Source of the DNA: Kumtagia sp963839725
GTDB lineage: Bacteria; Pseudomonadota; Alphaproteobacteria; Rhizobiales; Rhizobiaceae
Direction: 5' to 3'
Assembly (NCBI GenBank): GCA_963839725.1
Contig: CAWIWT010000018.1
Span: 62,001-126,000, forward strand
Length of the DNA: 64,000 nucleotides
Shown: positions 16,913 through 26,349 of the stretch, in pieces
How positions within the stretch are numbered: position 1 is the stretch's first letter
How the letters are laid out: each line of letters begins with the position of its first letter
Program-made: the position numbers and the translations under genes
The notes under the pieces: generated by a model
What the model was told of the DNA's origin: nothing
Database searches by the model: none
What the model saw: the letters and a program-made list of their open reading frames with translations, nothing else

Positions 16913-17407
16913 AGGCAGACGGTCTATAATCATCACGGCGATAAGGAAAAGCTGTTCCGCGCCGTTGTCCGCGAAGTGACCGAGCGCATCAATGCCGACA
17001 TATTCGAGACGCTGGCGACCTTTCCCGACAAGCCGATGGATCTTGAAGCCGACCTGGCCGCCTTTGCCGTTCGACTGCAGCGCAACTGCATTTGCAACCG
17101 CGATGGAAAATTCCTGCGCAAGCTGATCCAGTCGGAGGGGGAGCGCTATCCGGAACTGTTTGCCGACTGGCGCGAGAACGGTCCGGCAAAAACCTGGTCG
17201 GCGCTCGCCGCGCGATTTGCGAGGCTAGCCCTCGCCGGCCACCTGGAACTCGACGATCCCGACCTTGCCGCCCGCCAATTCCTGGCGCTTGTAAACGCCG
17301 ACCTTCAGACGTCGATGCTGCTCGGCGATACGATCGACGACGAAACGCTGTCCGCATCGGCGAGCAATGCGGTTCGCACCTTCCTCCGCGCCTACGGACG
17401 GCGATAG
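16907..17407 (+). pseudogene. 5'-truncated TetR-family regulator
   Basis: From 16907 the plus strand encodes VSRQTVYNHHGDKEKLFRA, the recognition helix and following turn of a TetR helix-turn-helix, then about 145 residues of ligand-binding domain with the LxRKLIQSEGERYPEL-type helix, ending normally at 17407. The first helices of the DNA-binding domain are gone. The upstream in-frame codons belong to the antisense of a transporter remnant, so a hybrid protein could be translated but could not bind DNA normally. The original arrangement was surely a divergent tetR-transporter pair. Confidence 0.8.
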
Positions 17408-17487
17408 TAAGTTCCCGGACGCTGCCGAACTGCCTGCCCTGGTCCTTCGAGATATTTGACTTTTGTATTCAGGTTTAATGACTCTTG

Positions 17488-17504
17488 TCTGGAATTATTC
17501 CAAA
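17488..17504 (+). promoter_or_regulatory. Iron-control (Irr/ICE-like) palindrome upstream of rirA
   Basis: TCTGGAATTATTCCAAA contains a perfect dyad, TGGAAT-T-ATTCCA, and matches the published ICE motif of the iron regulator Irr (TTTAGAA...TTCTAAA) at most positions. It lies about 45 bases before the rirA start. Control of rirA by Irr is known in some rhizobia; here it is inferred from this motif alone. Confidence 0.55.
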
Positions 17505-17549
17505 CTATGGTCCATATTCCGGCAACGAACATCTCCGGGATGAAACGAT

Positions 17550-18014
17550 ATGCGCCTAACCCGTCAGACCAATTATGCGATGCGCATTTTGATGTATTGC
17601 GCGGCCAACGAAGGACGGCTCAGCCGGATTCCCGAGATCGCCGAGGCTTATACGGTCTCGGAACTTTTCCTCTTCAAGATCTTGCAGCCTTTGGTCGAGA
17701 ACGGCTTGGTCGAGACGGTTCGAGGCCGCAATGGCGGCGTCAAGCTCGGCCGGGCAGCGGACAAGATCAATCTGTTCGATGTCGTGCGCGTCACCGAAGA
17801 GAGCTTTGCAATGGCGGAATGCTTCGAAAATGATGCCACCGAATGCCCACTGGTCGACAGCTGCGCTCTGAACCAGGCGCTGCGCGAGGCGCTCAACGCA
17901 TTCTTCGCAGTGCTCGAACGCTACACGATCGCCGATCTGGTTGCGGCGCGGCCGAACGTACGCTCGCTGCTCGGTATCGACATGCTGGCCCCTGCCCGCG
18001 CGCCGGCTGCGTAG
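17550..18014 (+). CDS. rirA: RirA, Fe-S iron-responsive repressor (Rrf2 family)
   Basis: RirA is the rhizobial global iron regulator: with a 4Fe-4S cluster it represses iron uptake and heme uptake genes when iron is plentiful. The 154-residue protein begins MRLTRQTNYAMRILMYCAAN, carries the winged helix (VSELFLFKILQPLVENGLVE) and the cluster-binding cysteines Cys91, Cys99 and Cys105 in AECFENDATECPLVDSC. It is full length and ends with a typical Ala/Pro-rich tail. An ICE-like palindrome lies upstream. Immediately to its right, on the other strand, are hemP and a stump of hmuS, which belong to the regulon RirA controls in other rhizobia. Confidence 0.95.
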   Translation: MRLTRQTNYAMRILMYCAANEGRLSRIPEIAEAYTVSELFLFKILQPLVENGLVETVRGRNGGVKLGRAADKINLFDVVRVTEESFAMAECFENDATECPLVDSCALNQALREALNAFFAVLERYTIADLVAARPNVRSLLGIDMLAPARAPAA

Positions 18015-18189
18015 AGATCGGTCCGCGGTTCATCGACCCGTCCCTCGCCGCTGACGAGAGAGCGCGAACTCTCTCCCAGCGATTCCTTCTCTCCCATTCG
18101 GCACAGAAAGTCGTAAGACAAGCGGTTCGTGGCAGATGCTCGGCAAGGAGCCTCCAGTCCTCGAGCTCCCCCGCGGTCGATGCGCATCA

Positions 18190-18328
18190 CGTCGTCGCCG
18201 CAATGCCCCGCAACCAACTCGGCCTCTGAAATGCAGAGTTGAATTGCCAGATCGCGCCCGCGTAGTTTCCAATTGTCTGCTCTTGCGCGCCGGATGTCCT
18301 CCGGCGCGAGCTTTTCTTGCTGATTCAT
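18190..18328 (-). pseudogene. hmuS: 5' stump of the hemin-degrading factor hmuS
   Basis: Six bases after hemP a frame starts with MNQQEKLAPEDIRRARADN and continues to RDLAIQLCISEAELVAGHCG and VMRI. This is the conserved first 50 residues of HmuS/HemS, the cytoplasmic heme utilisation protein. After about residue 52 all similarity stops in every frame; the frame itself stays open down to 17921, across the rirA end, without recognisable content. The rest of hmuS and the hmuTUV importer expected next are missing. It is a deletion remnant. The stretch 18015-18189 holds only this unrecognisable continuation. Confidence 0.7.
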
Positions 18329-18334
18329 GGTGGC

Positions 18335-18553
18335 TTACTTGTTGAGGATGAGCTTGCCCTGGCGGGTGATCTTCAGCCGATAGAGCGACCCGCTATGTTC
18401 GATTCCGATTTCGAACTCGCCCTGGAATAGCGATTGGCTGGTGAGCGTGCGGATAGCGGCCGGGCGCCGGAACTCGGGTCGCTGCAGCGCGTCGGCGGTG
18501 TAAGGACGCGCACGATGGAAGAAGCCATTTGGATTATGGGTGTTCATCGTCAT
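18335..18553 (-). CDS. hemP: Hemin uptake protein HemP
   Basis: A 72-residue protein ending in the HemP domain: SQSLFQGEFEIGIEHSGSLY then RLKITRQGKLILNK, the strongly conserved C-terminus of the family. HemP normally opens the heme uptake operon in Rhizobiales and promotes expression of the heme receptor. Here it is intact, with an AGAGAGG ribosome site, but the gene directly downstream is only an hmuS stump. A second ATG six bases on is possible as the start. On the minus strand TTGCAT and TATTTT with a 16-base spacer (about 18629-18656) could be the promoter. Confidence 0.88.
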   Translation of the reverse strand: MTMNTHNPNGFFHRARPYTADALQRPEFRRPAAIRTLTSQSLFQGEFEIGIEHSGSLYRLKITRQGKLILNK

Positions 18554-18963
18554 TGACCCTCTCTGTGTGTCGCCGGTGCATCAGTGCCAGCCGGACTTGC
18601 CGAGAACCTTCCTGTTATCTTGACTCAAAATATCATGTTTAATAGGGGATGCAATACAGGAGTAGTCAAGTCAAGATTTAAACACAGGCAACGACGAAAT
18701 GCCAGCCAGCTGCAAGCAAGCCCCGCATCACATATGAAGCATGGAGTTATGGACATGGGGATTGGCGTTTTGGGGCAGCGCGCGCCTAACGAGGCGATCT
18801 ATAAGACGGCATTCTTCTGAACTCATTCTCCCTTTGTACGGTTTTTCCAGATTGGATCCGTCTGATGCTGCCATCTTCGGCCCTCCGGACTGCATGGGCC
18901 CTTGCAGATTGGAGAACTGGTTACGTTGCATGCCGACAAATCCGCCCTGCCAGTTCCGCCGTG

Positions 18964-19261
18964 AGAGACGGTTCGCCATATGGTTGCCGAGATAGGACGA
19001 TACGGCGTCCAGCCCCGCCGAGAGCAATGTCGTGAGAACAAGAACAACAACGACAAGAGTAAGTGTCGCTTCACGTTGGTAAGGCAGTACTCGGTCAATG
19101 ATCGCCTGAAACGCAAATGGCTGAACAATCCCCAAAAATCGCATAACAACTGCGAAAATAAGTAGCTCGCTGAATAAATATCTATATCTTGATATAGAAT
19201 GCGTAAACCATGAAAGCGATGCGAGTTTCATTGATTGAGTATCGAAATGGTTTTCATAGGT
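18964..19261 (-). pseudogene. Remnant of a type I secretion (HlyB/peptide-exporter) ABC transporter
   Basis: About 100 codons encode the first membrane segments of an HlyB-like exporter: SLSWFTHSISRYRYLFSELL, GIVQPFAFQAIIDRVLPYQ, a second hydrophobic stretch, and DAVSSYLGNHMANRLS. The N-terminal peptidase-like domain, the remaining helices and the ATPase domain are missing; an open frame continues to 18728 but the sequence past NRLS is not the family sequence. The DNA is more AT-rich than its surroundings, which suggests foreign origin. No function is likely. The 410 bases between hemP and this remnant hold no other gene. Confidence 0.6.
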
Positions 19262-19347
19262 CTTGACAGCGGTTCCCCCACATATACAACTATCGCCTGT
19301 GGGGCCTGAATGCAATGAGGCTCTGAAGTTGAAAGTGCATAGCTTGA

Positions 19348-19639
19348 GGTGGCAGCGCTGGCGGAGGCGGGGGTAGCGGCGGCCCTCAAAGTCGCGGCCG
19401 GGGCTTCTCGACCAATGACAGATACCGAGCGTTGGATAGTTACTTGGGTCGTGACGTTGGCAACGTTAACGGGCGTGCCATTACATCGGGAGCCGCTCTG
19501 GGCGCGGTTGGGGGTGTGATTGCGGGTTCTCGCAGCGGACCCGCTCGGCATGGTGGTTGGTGCTATCGGCGGCGCGATTGCCGGTTCGGGCGGCGGCCTC
19601 ACGGGGCGTGGAAATTCCTGGGGTGGCAATCACCGTTAA
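19348..19639 (+). pseudogene. Glycine-zipper, bacteriocin-like peptide remnant
   Basis: Joining two frames across one base near 19535 gives a glycine-rich segment (GGSAGGGGGSGG), a short polar stretch (NDRYRALDSYLGRDVGN), then two alternating small-residue helices, ITSGAALGAVGGVIAGS and LGMVVGAIGGAIAGSGGG, ending GNSWGGNHR. Glycine-zipper helices like these are typical of secreted pore-forming peptides and of some outer-membrane proteins. No intact start is visible (a stop lies at 19345-19347). Its position between an HlyB-type exporter remnant and a small two-helix membrane protein suggests a decayed bacteriocin-type locus, but this is inference. Confidence 0.4.
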
Positions 19640-19706
19640 CATTGTGTTGCTTTCACGGCGTGCGGCGGGTCTCTTGAGATCCGCCGTTCCAGGACTAGGA
19701 ACCAAT

Positions 19707-19871
19707 ATGAAGATTGACATTTTCAATCACGTTCTAATTCCAGTGGCTGCGTTTCTGTTCTTCCTGGTCTATTACAAATTCACCTTCAAAGAGAAAGTAT
19801 CTTTAAGAAATTTTGTGGTGTCCGCTGTGCTCTCAATTCTACTCGTGAATATAATTGTGCTTATAACTTGA
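19707..19871 (+). CDS. Small two-helix membrane protein, possible immunity-like
   Basis: A 54-residue AT-rich reading frame with two hydrophobic helices (about residues 8-24, NHVLIPVAAFLFFLVYY, and 33-53, LRNFVVSAVLSILLVNIIVL) separated by a lysine-rich turn. An AGGA-type ribosome site lies upstream. Its composition and size fit small immunity proteins of membrane-active bacteriocins, and it directly follows a glycine-zipper peptide remnant. No family is recognised and expression is unproven. Confidence 0.45.
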   Translation: MKIDIFNHVLIPVAAFLFFLVYYKFTFKEKVSLRNFVVSAVLSILLVNIIVLIT

Positions 19872-19915
19872 TCTGTTTTGGAAACTAAAGCGATCAGCGT
19901 ATTCTAGGGATTCTG

Positions 19916-21901
19916 ATGCGCCTTTTGAAACTCGTCGGATATCTCCTGCCAGCTATGGTTGTCAGCCTCGTTGGCGCCTATGCCTTCCTGCTCGCGCGAT
20001 GTTGCCGCAACTCATCCTGAATTGACCATTAGCGCGCTGCCAGACTTAATTCCCGCTAGGGAATTCTTCGCCAACCAGAATGCCGAATGGGCCTATTTAC
20101 CGTCCGCCGATGGCACGATGATCGCCTGGTACGGCGTTGAATGGGCGAAAACGGTCATCCACATAAGGCGCACCAAGGAGCAAAAGCCCTTTCTCACCCT
20201 GTCCGGAGAGCAATTCGATGATTTCCGCTGGGATGCGTTTGGCGGCAGTCTGATCCTTGCGGTCGAGGGGCGATTGTGGCGGGTCGATGTTGCTCATCCC
20301 GAGCGAGACCGCTGGGTTGATATCACACCGAGGGGCTTCGGCAATTGGCGCATCATTACATCCCCCAAAACCCCTGAGGACCGGATCGTGGTCGCGTCGA
20401 ACGACCGCGATGCGGCTTTGTATGACTTGTACACCGTCAGACAGGATGGCGGCGGCAAGCAATTGCTCGAGCGAAACTCCGGAAAGACAATTGACTGGTG
20501 GTTTGATGCAAAGGGCGTCCCCCAAATCCGCGTTGACCGGGTCGAGCACGACGCTGCCCGCTATTTCATTCGCGGAGAAGCGGACTCTCCGTGGCGGGTT
20601 TTGACCGAGGCGAGCGCCCGCGACAATTTTGAGCTCCTGTTTGCTCCTGGCAATGGCGACTTGATCTATGCGTTATCTGATCGCGGCCGAGACCGGATTG
20701 CTTTGACCTCAGTTGATGCGCAAACCGGTGAGGAAACGGTGCTTGCTGATCATCCGAACGTTGACGCCCGAAGATCTTTCACCTTCGCATCGAATGCGAC
20801 AAAGCCGGATTTCATCAGCTTTGAAAGCAGTTCGCCTGAATATCGCGCATTTTCGAGTTACGGGGAGAACTTCCTGAAATTGATGCTTGACGGAGACAAT
20901 CCCGTTGATTTCTCTACATTAGGAAGTTCCGCCGATGGGCGGTTCGTCACGGTTGCGCGTTCGTGGCGCGAACAGTCTCACGAATATTTCCTGTACGATC
21001 TGCGCGATGCCACGGCCACAAAGATCGCCGAGTTTGATCTCAGGCAATACAAGAACATATTTGCCGAGACGAAAGCCGTTTCCTTCCAGGCTCGAGATGG
21101 CCTTGAAATTGCGGCGTTCCTCACTTTGCCGCATGCCGTCGCGCCCAAGAACCTCCCAGCTATCGTGCTCATTCACGGCGGACCCGCATCGCAAACCATC
21201 TGGTCATTCAGCGAAGATGTGCAGTTTTTAGCCAATCGCGGCTACGCCGTGCTGTCCGTAAATTTTCGTGGGTCGACCGGCTATGGCAAGAGGTTCAGGG
21301 AGGCTGGTTACGGCCAGGTCGGCAAGGCCATGCAGGACGACATTGTCGATGCCGCCAAATGGCTCGTTGCTCAAGGAATTGCCGACAAGGATGAATATGG
21401 CTGTCATGGGTGGCAGCTATGGGGGATATTCGGCTGCCCTTGCAATGACTCGCGACCCTGGATTGTTCAAGGCGGCGATCACCGAATACGGCGTGTTCGA
21501 TATCGCTTACCAGGTGCAGAACAACCCGTTCTCGTGGGGACTCCACCTCGACGAAGTGAAACGCTATTTCGGAGATGCCAGATAAGCCGGAAGAGCTCGA
21601 GGACATGCGGCAACGCTCACCGCTGACGCATGCTTCGAGCGTGCAGGGGGCGATCTTGATCACTGCCGGCAAGGGCGACACAGTCGTCGGCTTTGAACAG
21701 TCCGAGGAGTTTGAAAGAGCTCTGAAAGCTGCAGGCAAGGATGTCACCGCAGTCTACTTCGAGCACGAGGGCCATGGCTATGAACGATGGCAAACGAACA
21801 TCAAGCGAGCCCGCTTGATCGAGAAATTCCTCGCAAAGCACCTGGGTGGTCGCGCTGGCGGTTTTGACTACACCGATTTGGCCGCCAACTACCTCAACTA
21901 A
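19916..21901 (+). pseudogene. S9 prolyl oligopeptidase-family peptidase with three frameshifts
   Basis: The gene would encode a membrane-anchored or exported serine peptidase of about 660 residues. The N-terminal hydrophobic segment (MRLLKLVGYLLPAMVVSLVG) is in a different frame from the beta-propeller that follows near 20000. A second shift near 21395-21405 separates the propeller and early hydrolase domain (VLIHGGPASQT, VNFRGSTGYGKRF) from the nucleophile motif MGGSYGGYSAALAM, and a third near 21578 separates this from the catalytic Asp (TAGKGDTVV) and His (HEGHGYERW). Each is explained by one missing base. Three separate lesions suggest real inactivation, unless the assembly is poor. The 208 bases after it, to putA, show no feature. 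Confidence 0.85.
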
Positions 21902-22109
21902 CTTAGAGCGCCGACGACGGCGGCCCACACATCCGTATCGGCTGATTTCCTGCGTCACCCCTGAAGTGGCTTCGTTTGCCTGAACAGTTGGGGTGATGGC
22001 TTGATAAGCCTCCGGCAAGCCCGTTGCGGTTCAATCGGTGTTCAGGCGCTGCGATTTTCGGATCCTTCGGCGCGCCCTGCCCACGAAGGGGGGTAAAGGC
22101 AGGTAGAAT

Positions 22110-25100
22110 CTATCCCGCGCCCGCCAGCAGGCTGGCATTGCCGCCGGCAGCGGTGGTATCGACGCAAACCGAACGCTCATGTGCATAGGCAGCTGGGTTG
22201 AGAACCTCGCTGATCAGCGGCACGATCGGACCGGTCCGCTCCGCCAGCACACGCCGCACCACGCGCTGCGCCTCCGCCGTTCCGGAAAACGCCACCGCGT
22301 TCACCGCGAGTGACCGTGATTCCACCGGATCTGGCCGCCCGTCGATAGCTGCCAATGGAAAGCCCTTACCCAACAGCGGCTGCAATGCCGCAGGCGCGCC
22401 GGGCGCAACCGCCAGCACCGCATTTCCGGCGGCAAGCGCCTGTACGGCCTGCGCCAACAACGTTTCGCCATCCGGCCCAAGGCAAAGTACGCGGCCACGA
22501 GGCCCGAGCGTCAGTGTGTTGGCTTCGCCCGTCGGTCCGGGCAGGTCGACCGGACCGAAATCCGTCGCGGCAGCAGCCGATATCGCCTCGGCAGCCTTGC
22601 CGCGCAACAGCTTGCGCAACACCGCCACGCGGTCGCCGCGCGCCGACCAGCCATCATCCGCCGCGTTCGGCAAGGCGTCGGCCAATTCGCTCGCCGTCAC
22701 CTTGCGGCCTTCATTGAGCTTGCCGCCGGCTTCCGCCGACCGCCGGAAGCGCCGAAGGTAGTGCGGCCCGCCGGCCTTCGGCCCTGTGCCCGATAGCCCT
22801 TCTCCACCAAATGGCTGAGATCCGACCACCGCGCCGATCTGGTTGCGGTTGACGTAGACGTTGCCGGCATGAACACCGTCGACAATATGCTGTACCCGCG
22901 CCTCGATGCGGGTGTGCAGGCCGAATGTCAGGCCATAGCCCTTGCGGTTGATCGACGAGATGACGCGATCGATGTCGTCGGCGCCGAAGGTCGCAACGTG
23001 CAGGACCGGGCCGAAGATCTCGCGCTTCATCTCATCAATTCCGGACACCCGGAAGATATGCGGCGCGACGAAGCGCCCGCCCTCCGGTGCATCGAGTTTC
23101 GCAATGAGCCGCCCCTTGCCTTCCATCTCCGCGCAATAGGCGAGGATCGACTGGCGCGCTTCGTCGTCGATGACCGGGCCGACATCCGTGGAAAGGTGCC
23201 AGGGATCGCCGACGGTAAGCGTCTTCAGCGCCCCCTCCAGCATCTCCAGAACTTTCTTCGCCACATCTTTCTGGACGTAGAGAACCCGCAGCGCAGAGCA
23301 GCGCTGGCCGGCGCTTTGGAAGGACGATGCCAACACGTCGCGCACCGCCTGCTCGGGCAGCGCGGTGGAATCGACGATCATAGCATTGAGCCCGCCCGTC
23401 TCGGCGATCAGCATCGCATCGGGTGCGGCCGTTTCGGCCAGTTGCCGCTCGATCAGCTTCGCCACCTCGGTCGAACCGGTGAAGCAGACACCGGCGATTC
23501 GTGGATCAGAGGTCAGCGGCGCGCCAACCGACGGACCGTCGCCCGGCAGCAGATGCAAGACATTTGCAGGAACACCTGCCTGATGCAGTAACTCCACGGC
23601 ACGCGCGGCAATCAATGGCGTTTGCTCGGCTGGCTTGGCGACAACCGCGTTGCCGGTCGCGAGGGCCGCCGCGATCTGACCCGAAAAGATCGCCAGCGGA
23701 AAATTCCATGGCGAGATGCAGGCGATCACTCCCCTCGCCTCAGTTCCAGACTCGGCCTTCGCAGCCTCGCCGGCGTAGTAGCGCAGGAAATCGACCGCCT
23801 CGCGCACTTCGGCTACGCCATCGGCCAGCGTCTTGCCGGCCTCGCGTGTGGCAAGCGCAAAGAACTCAGCGGAATTTTCCTCATAGAGATCAGCGGCACG
23901 CATAAGGATCGCAGCGCGCTCGGCGACAGGCCGGCCGGCCCAGGCAGGCTGGGCTTTCACCGCAGCGCCAACCGCCGCCGCGACTTGGGCAGCCTTCGCC
24001 TCCGAGACTTTGCCGACAATGTCGCCGATCTTCGCCGGATTGATCACCGCGCGCTTGGCCGCGCCACCCCAAGTTTTGGGCATCGGCGCCGCACTCCAAC
24101 GGTCCGCGGCTGCAAACTTTGCCCTCGCCTCATCGACCTTGGCGAGGTCACAGGATCGGTGACGTCCCAGCCCTGCGAATTCCGCCGGCTAGCGCCAAAG
24201 ATCCGCCCCGGCTTGACGATCGCCGGATTGGCGGCCGGTCCTTGGCTTTCGACCACGGCGAATGGATCGCGGGCGATATCCTCCGGCGGAACGTCGGCGT
24301 CGGTCACCTGATGCACGAAGGACGAGTTGGCGCCGTTTTCCAACAGTCGCCGCACCAGATAGGCGAGCAGGTCGGAGTGTGCGCCGACCGGCGCATAGAT
24401 GCGGCAGCGCGTGCCTTCGGCCTTGCGCACCGTCTCATGCAGCGCTTCGCCCATGCCATGCAGGCGCTGGAACTCGAAGCTGTCGCGATCCTTCGACATG
24501 CGCAGGATCGCCGCTACGGTATGCGCGTTATGGGTCGCGAATTGCGGATAGATGCGATCGGTCATCGACAGCAGTTTCTTCGCACAGGCTATATACGAAA
24601 CGTCGGTATTCACCTTGCGCGTGAACACCGGATAGCCGGAAAGCCCAAGTATCTGCGCGCGCTTGACCTCGGTGTCCCAATAGGCACCCTTGACCAGCCG
24701 CACCATTATCGTGCGGTCGTATTTCTTGGCGAGCTTGTAGAGCCAGTCGATTGCGAAGACCGCGCGCGGACCATAGGCCTGCACGACGACGCCGAAGCCG
24801 TTCCATTCGGCTAGTTCAGAATCGGCAAGCACGCGCTCGATGACGTCGAGCGACAGATCCAGCCGGTCGGCCTCTTCGGCGTCGATGTTGAGCCCCATGC
24901 GGGCATGCCGCGCGGCAAGCGCCAGCGACAGCAGTCGCTCGCTCATGACCGGCAGCATGGCCTCGCGCTGCGCAACCTCATAACGCGGGTGCAAGGCCGA
25001 GAGCTTGACCGAAATGCCGGGATTGGTGCGGATATCCGGGCTATTGGTGCCACTGTTCAGTGACGAGATGGCATCGGAATAGGCGCGCAGGTAACGCAGC

Positions 25101-25732
25101 GCATCGGCTTCCGTCCGCGCTGCCTCGCCCAGCATGTCGTAGGAATAGAGATAGCCCTTCGAGGTCATATCACCGCCGCGGCGCACCGCCTCGTCGATGG
25201 TGCGGCCAAGCACGAACTGCTCGCCCATCTCGCGCATCGCCGCCGACACAGCGCGACGGATAACCGGCTCGCCCAAGCGCCGCACCATCGAGCGCAGCGT
25301 GCCGACGATGCCGTCATCGGCATCATCATCCAGCACGCGGCCGGTCAGCATGAGCGCCCAGGTGGATGCGTTAACGAAGATCGAGCTGGATTCGCCCGAA
25401 TGCGCCGACCAGTCATGCGGCGCGATCTTGTCCTGGATCAGATCGTCCATGGTCTGCGGGTCCGGCACCCGCAGCAGCGCCTCCGCAAGGCACATCAGCG
25501 CGACGCCCTCCTTGGTCGAAAGGCCGTAGGCCGAGAGGAAAACCTCCATCAAACGCGGATCGGAGGAAGCCCTCACCGCGCGCACCAGATGGGCTGCCCG
25601 CGCCGTAATTGCCTTGCGTTCCTCGGGAGAAAGAGCCGCCGTAGCGACCAGCCGCGCCAGTGCCTCATCCTCGTCGGGAAGGTAGTTTGCGCGGATGTGG
25701 CCGCGGAGAACGTCAAGCGAAGACGCTGGCAT
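22110..25732 (-). pseudogene. putA: Bifunctional proline utilisation protein PutA, broken by a one-base deletion
   Basis: PutA oxidises proline to glutamate in two steps at the membrane. The N-terminal half holds the FAD proline dehydrogenase barrel (SVKLSALHPRYE, LVKGAYWDTEVKRAQ, YPQFATHNAHT). The C-terminal half is the P5C dehydrogenase (ISPWNFPLAIF, VCFTGSTEV, catalytic Cys in SAGQRCSALR) and ends with the standard ERSVCVDTTAAGGNASL. The frame breaks between them near 24146-24147. Restoring one C to a CC run gives DPVTLAKVDEARAKF and a single protein of about 1,207 residues. A lone homopolymer loss in an otherwise perfect gene hints at sequencing error. The start is the ATG at 25732. putR is divergent. 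Confidence 0.9.
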
Positions 25733-25874
25733 GGCAATCCTGTTTCTGGATAGCGGTTGGAAACTCCGCGACAGTATCATGCGCCGGATTTTCCGTCAGA
25801 CCAAACTTCTGGCATCGATAGGTCAATCAGACTATAGAATTTGGCTACTGCAAACGATTTGGATCTCTTTTTTC

Positions 25875-26327
25875 ATGTCAGAAGACCAATTGGACCGCAT
25901 CGACCGTAACATATTGGCTGCGCTGTCGCGTGACGGGCGATTGTCGGCAAACGAGCTGGCGGGCAAGGTCGGATTGTCGAAGACACCGGTTCAAGCGCGT
26001 GTGCGTCGGCTGGAAAATGACGGCTACATTCGTGGCTATTCGGCGGTCATCGACCGCGAGCGGATGGGCGAGGGCCATGTCGCCTTTGTACAGGTGAAGC
26101 TGTCCGACACGCGGTCGCTGGCGCTCAGCGAGTTCAACCGTGCGATCCAGGCCGTGCCGGAGATCGAGCAGTGCCACATGATGGCGGCAAGCTTCGACTA
26201 TCTGTTGAAAGTGCGCACCCGTGACATCGCCGCCTATCGCCGCGTCCTTGGCGAGCGCATCTCTGCCCTGCCGCATGTGGCGCAAACCTCGACCTTCGTG
26301 GCCATGGAGACGGTGAAGGACCGGTAG
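25875..26327 (+). CDS. putR: PutR, Lrp/AsnC-family proline-responsive regulator
   Basis: A 150-residue Lrp-family regulator with an N-terminal helix-turn-helix (LSANELAGKVGLSKTPVQAR) and a C-terminal RAM/AsnC ligand domain (AVPEIEQCHMMAASFDYLL). It is divergent from putA across 142 bases, the usual arrangement of the proline-responsive activator PutR in alphaproteobacteria. The short T-rich stretch just before the ATG (GATCTCTTTTTTC) is likely part of the shared promoter region. It ends 22 bases before the stop of the convergent cytochrome peroxidase gene. Confidence 0.9.
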   Translation: MSEDQLDRIDRNILAALSRDGRLSANELAGKVGLSKTPVQARVRRLENDGYIRGYSAVIDRERMGEGHVAFVQVKLSDTRSLALSEFNRAIQAVPEIEQCHMMAASFDYLLKVRTRDIAAYRRVLGERISALPHVAQTSTFVAMETVKDR

Positions 26328-26349
26328 CGAAACTCCAAAACCGGTAAAA

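Noticed and set aside
17921..18189. Continuation of the hmuS stump as a 135-codon frame
   Set aside because: Similarity to HmuS ends after about residue 52 and the remainder overlaps the end of rirA; it is an open but meaningless frame.
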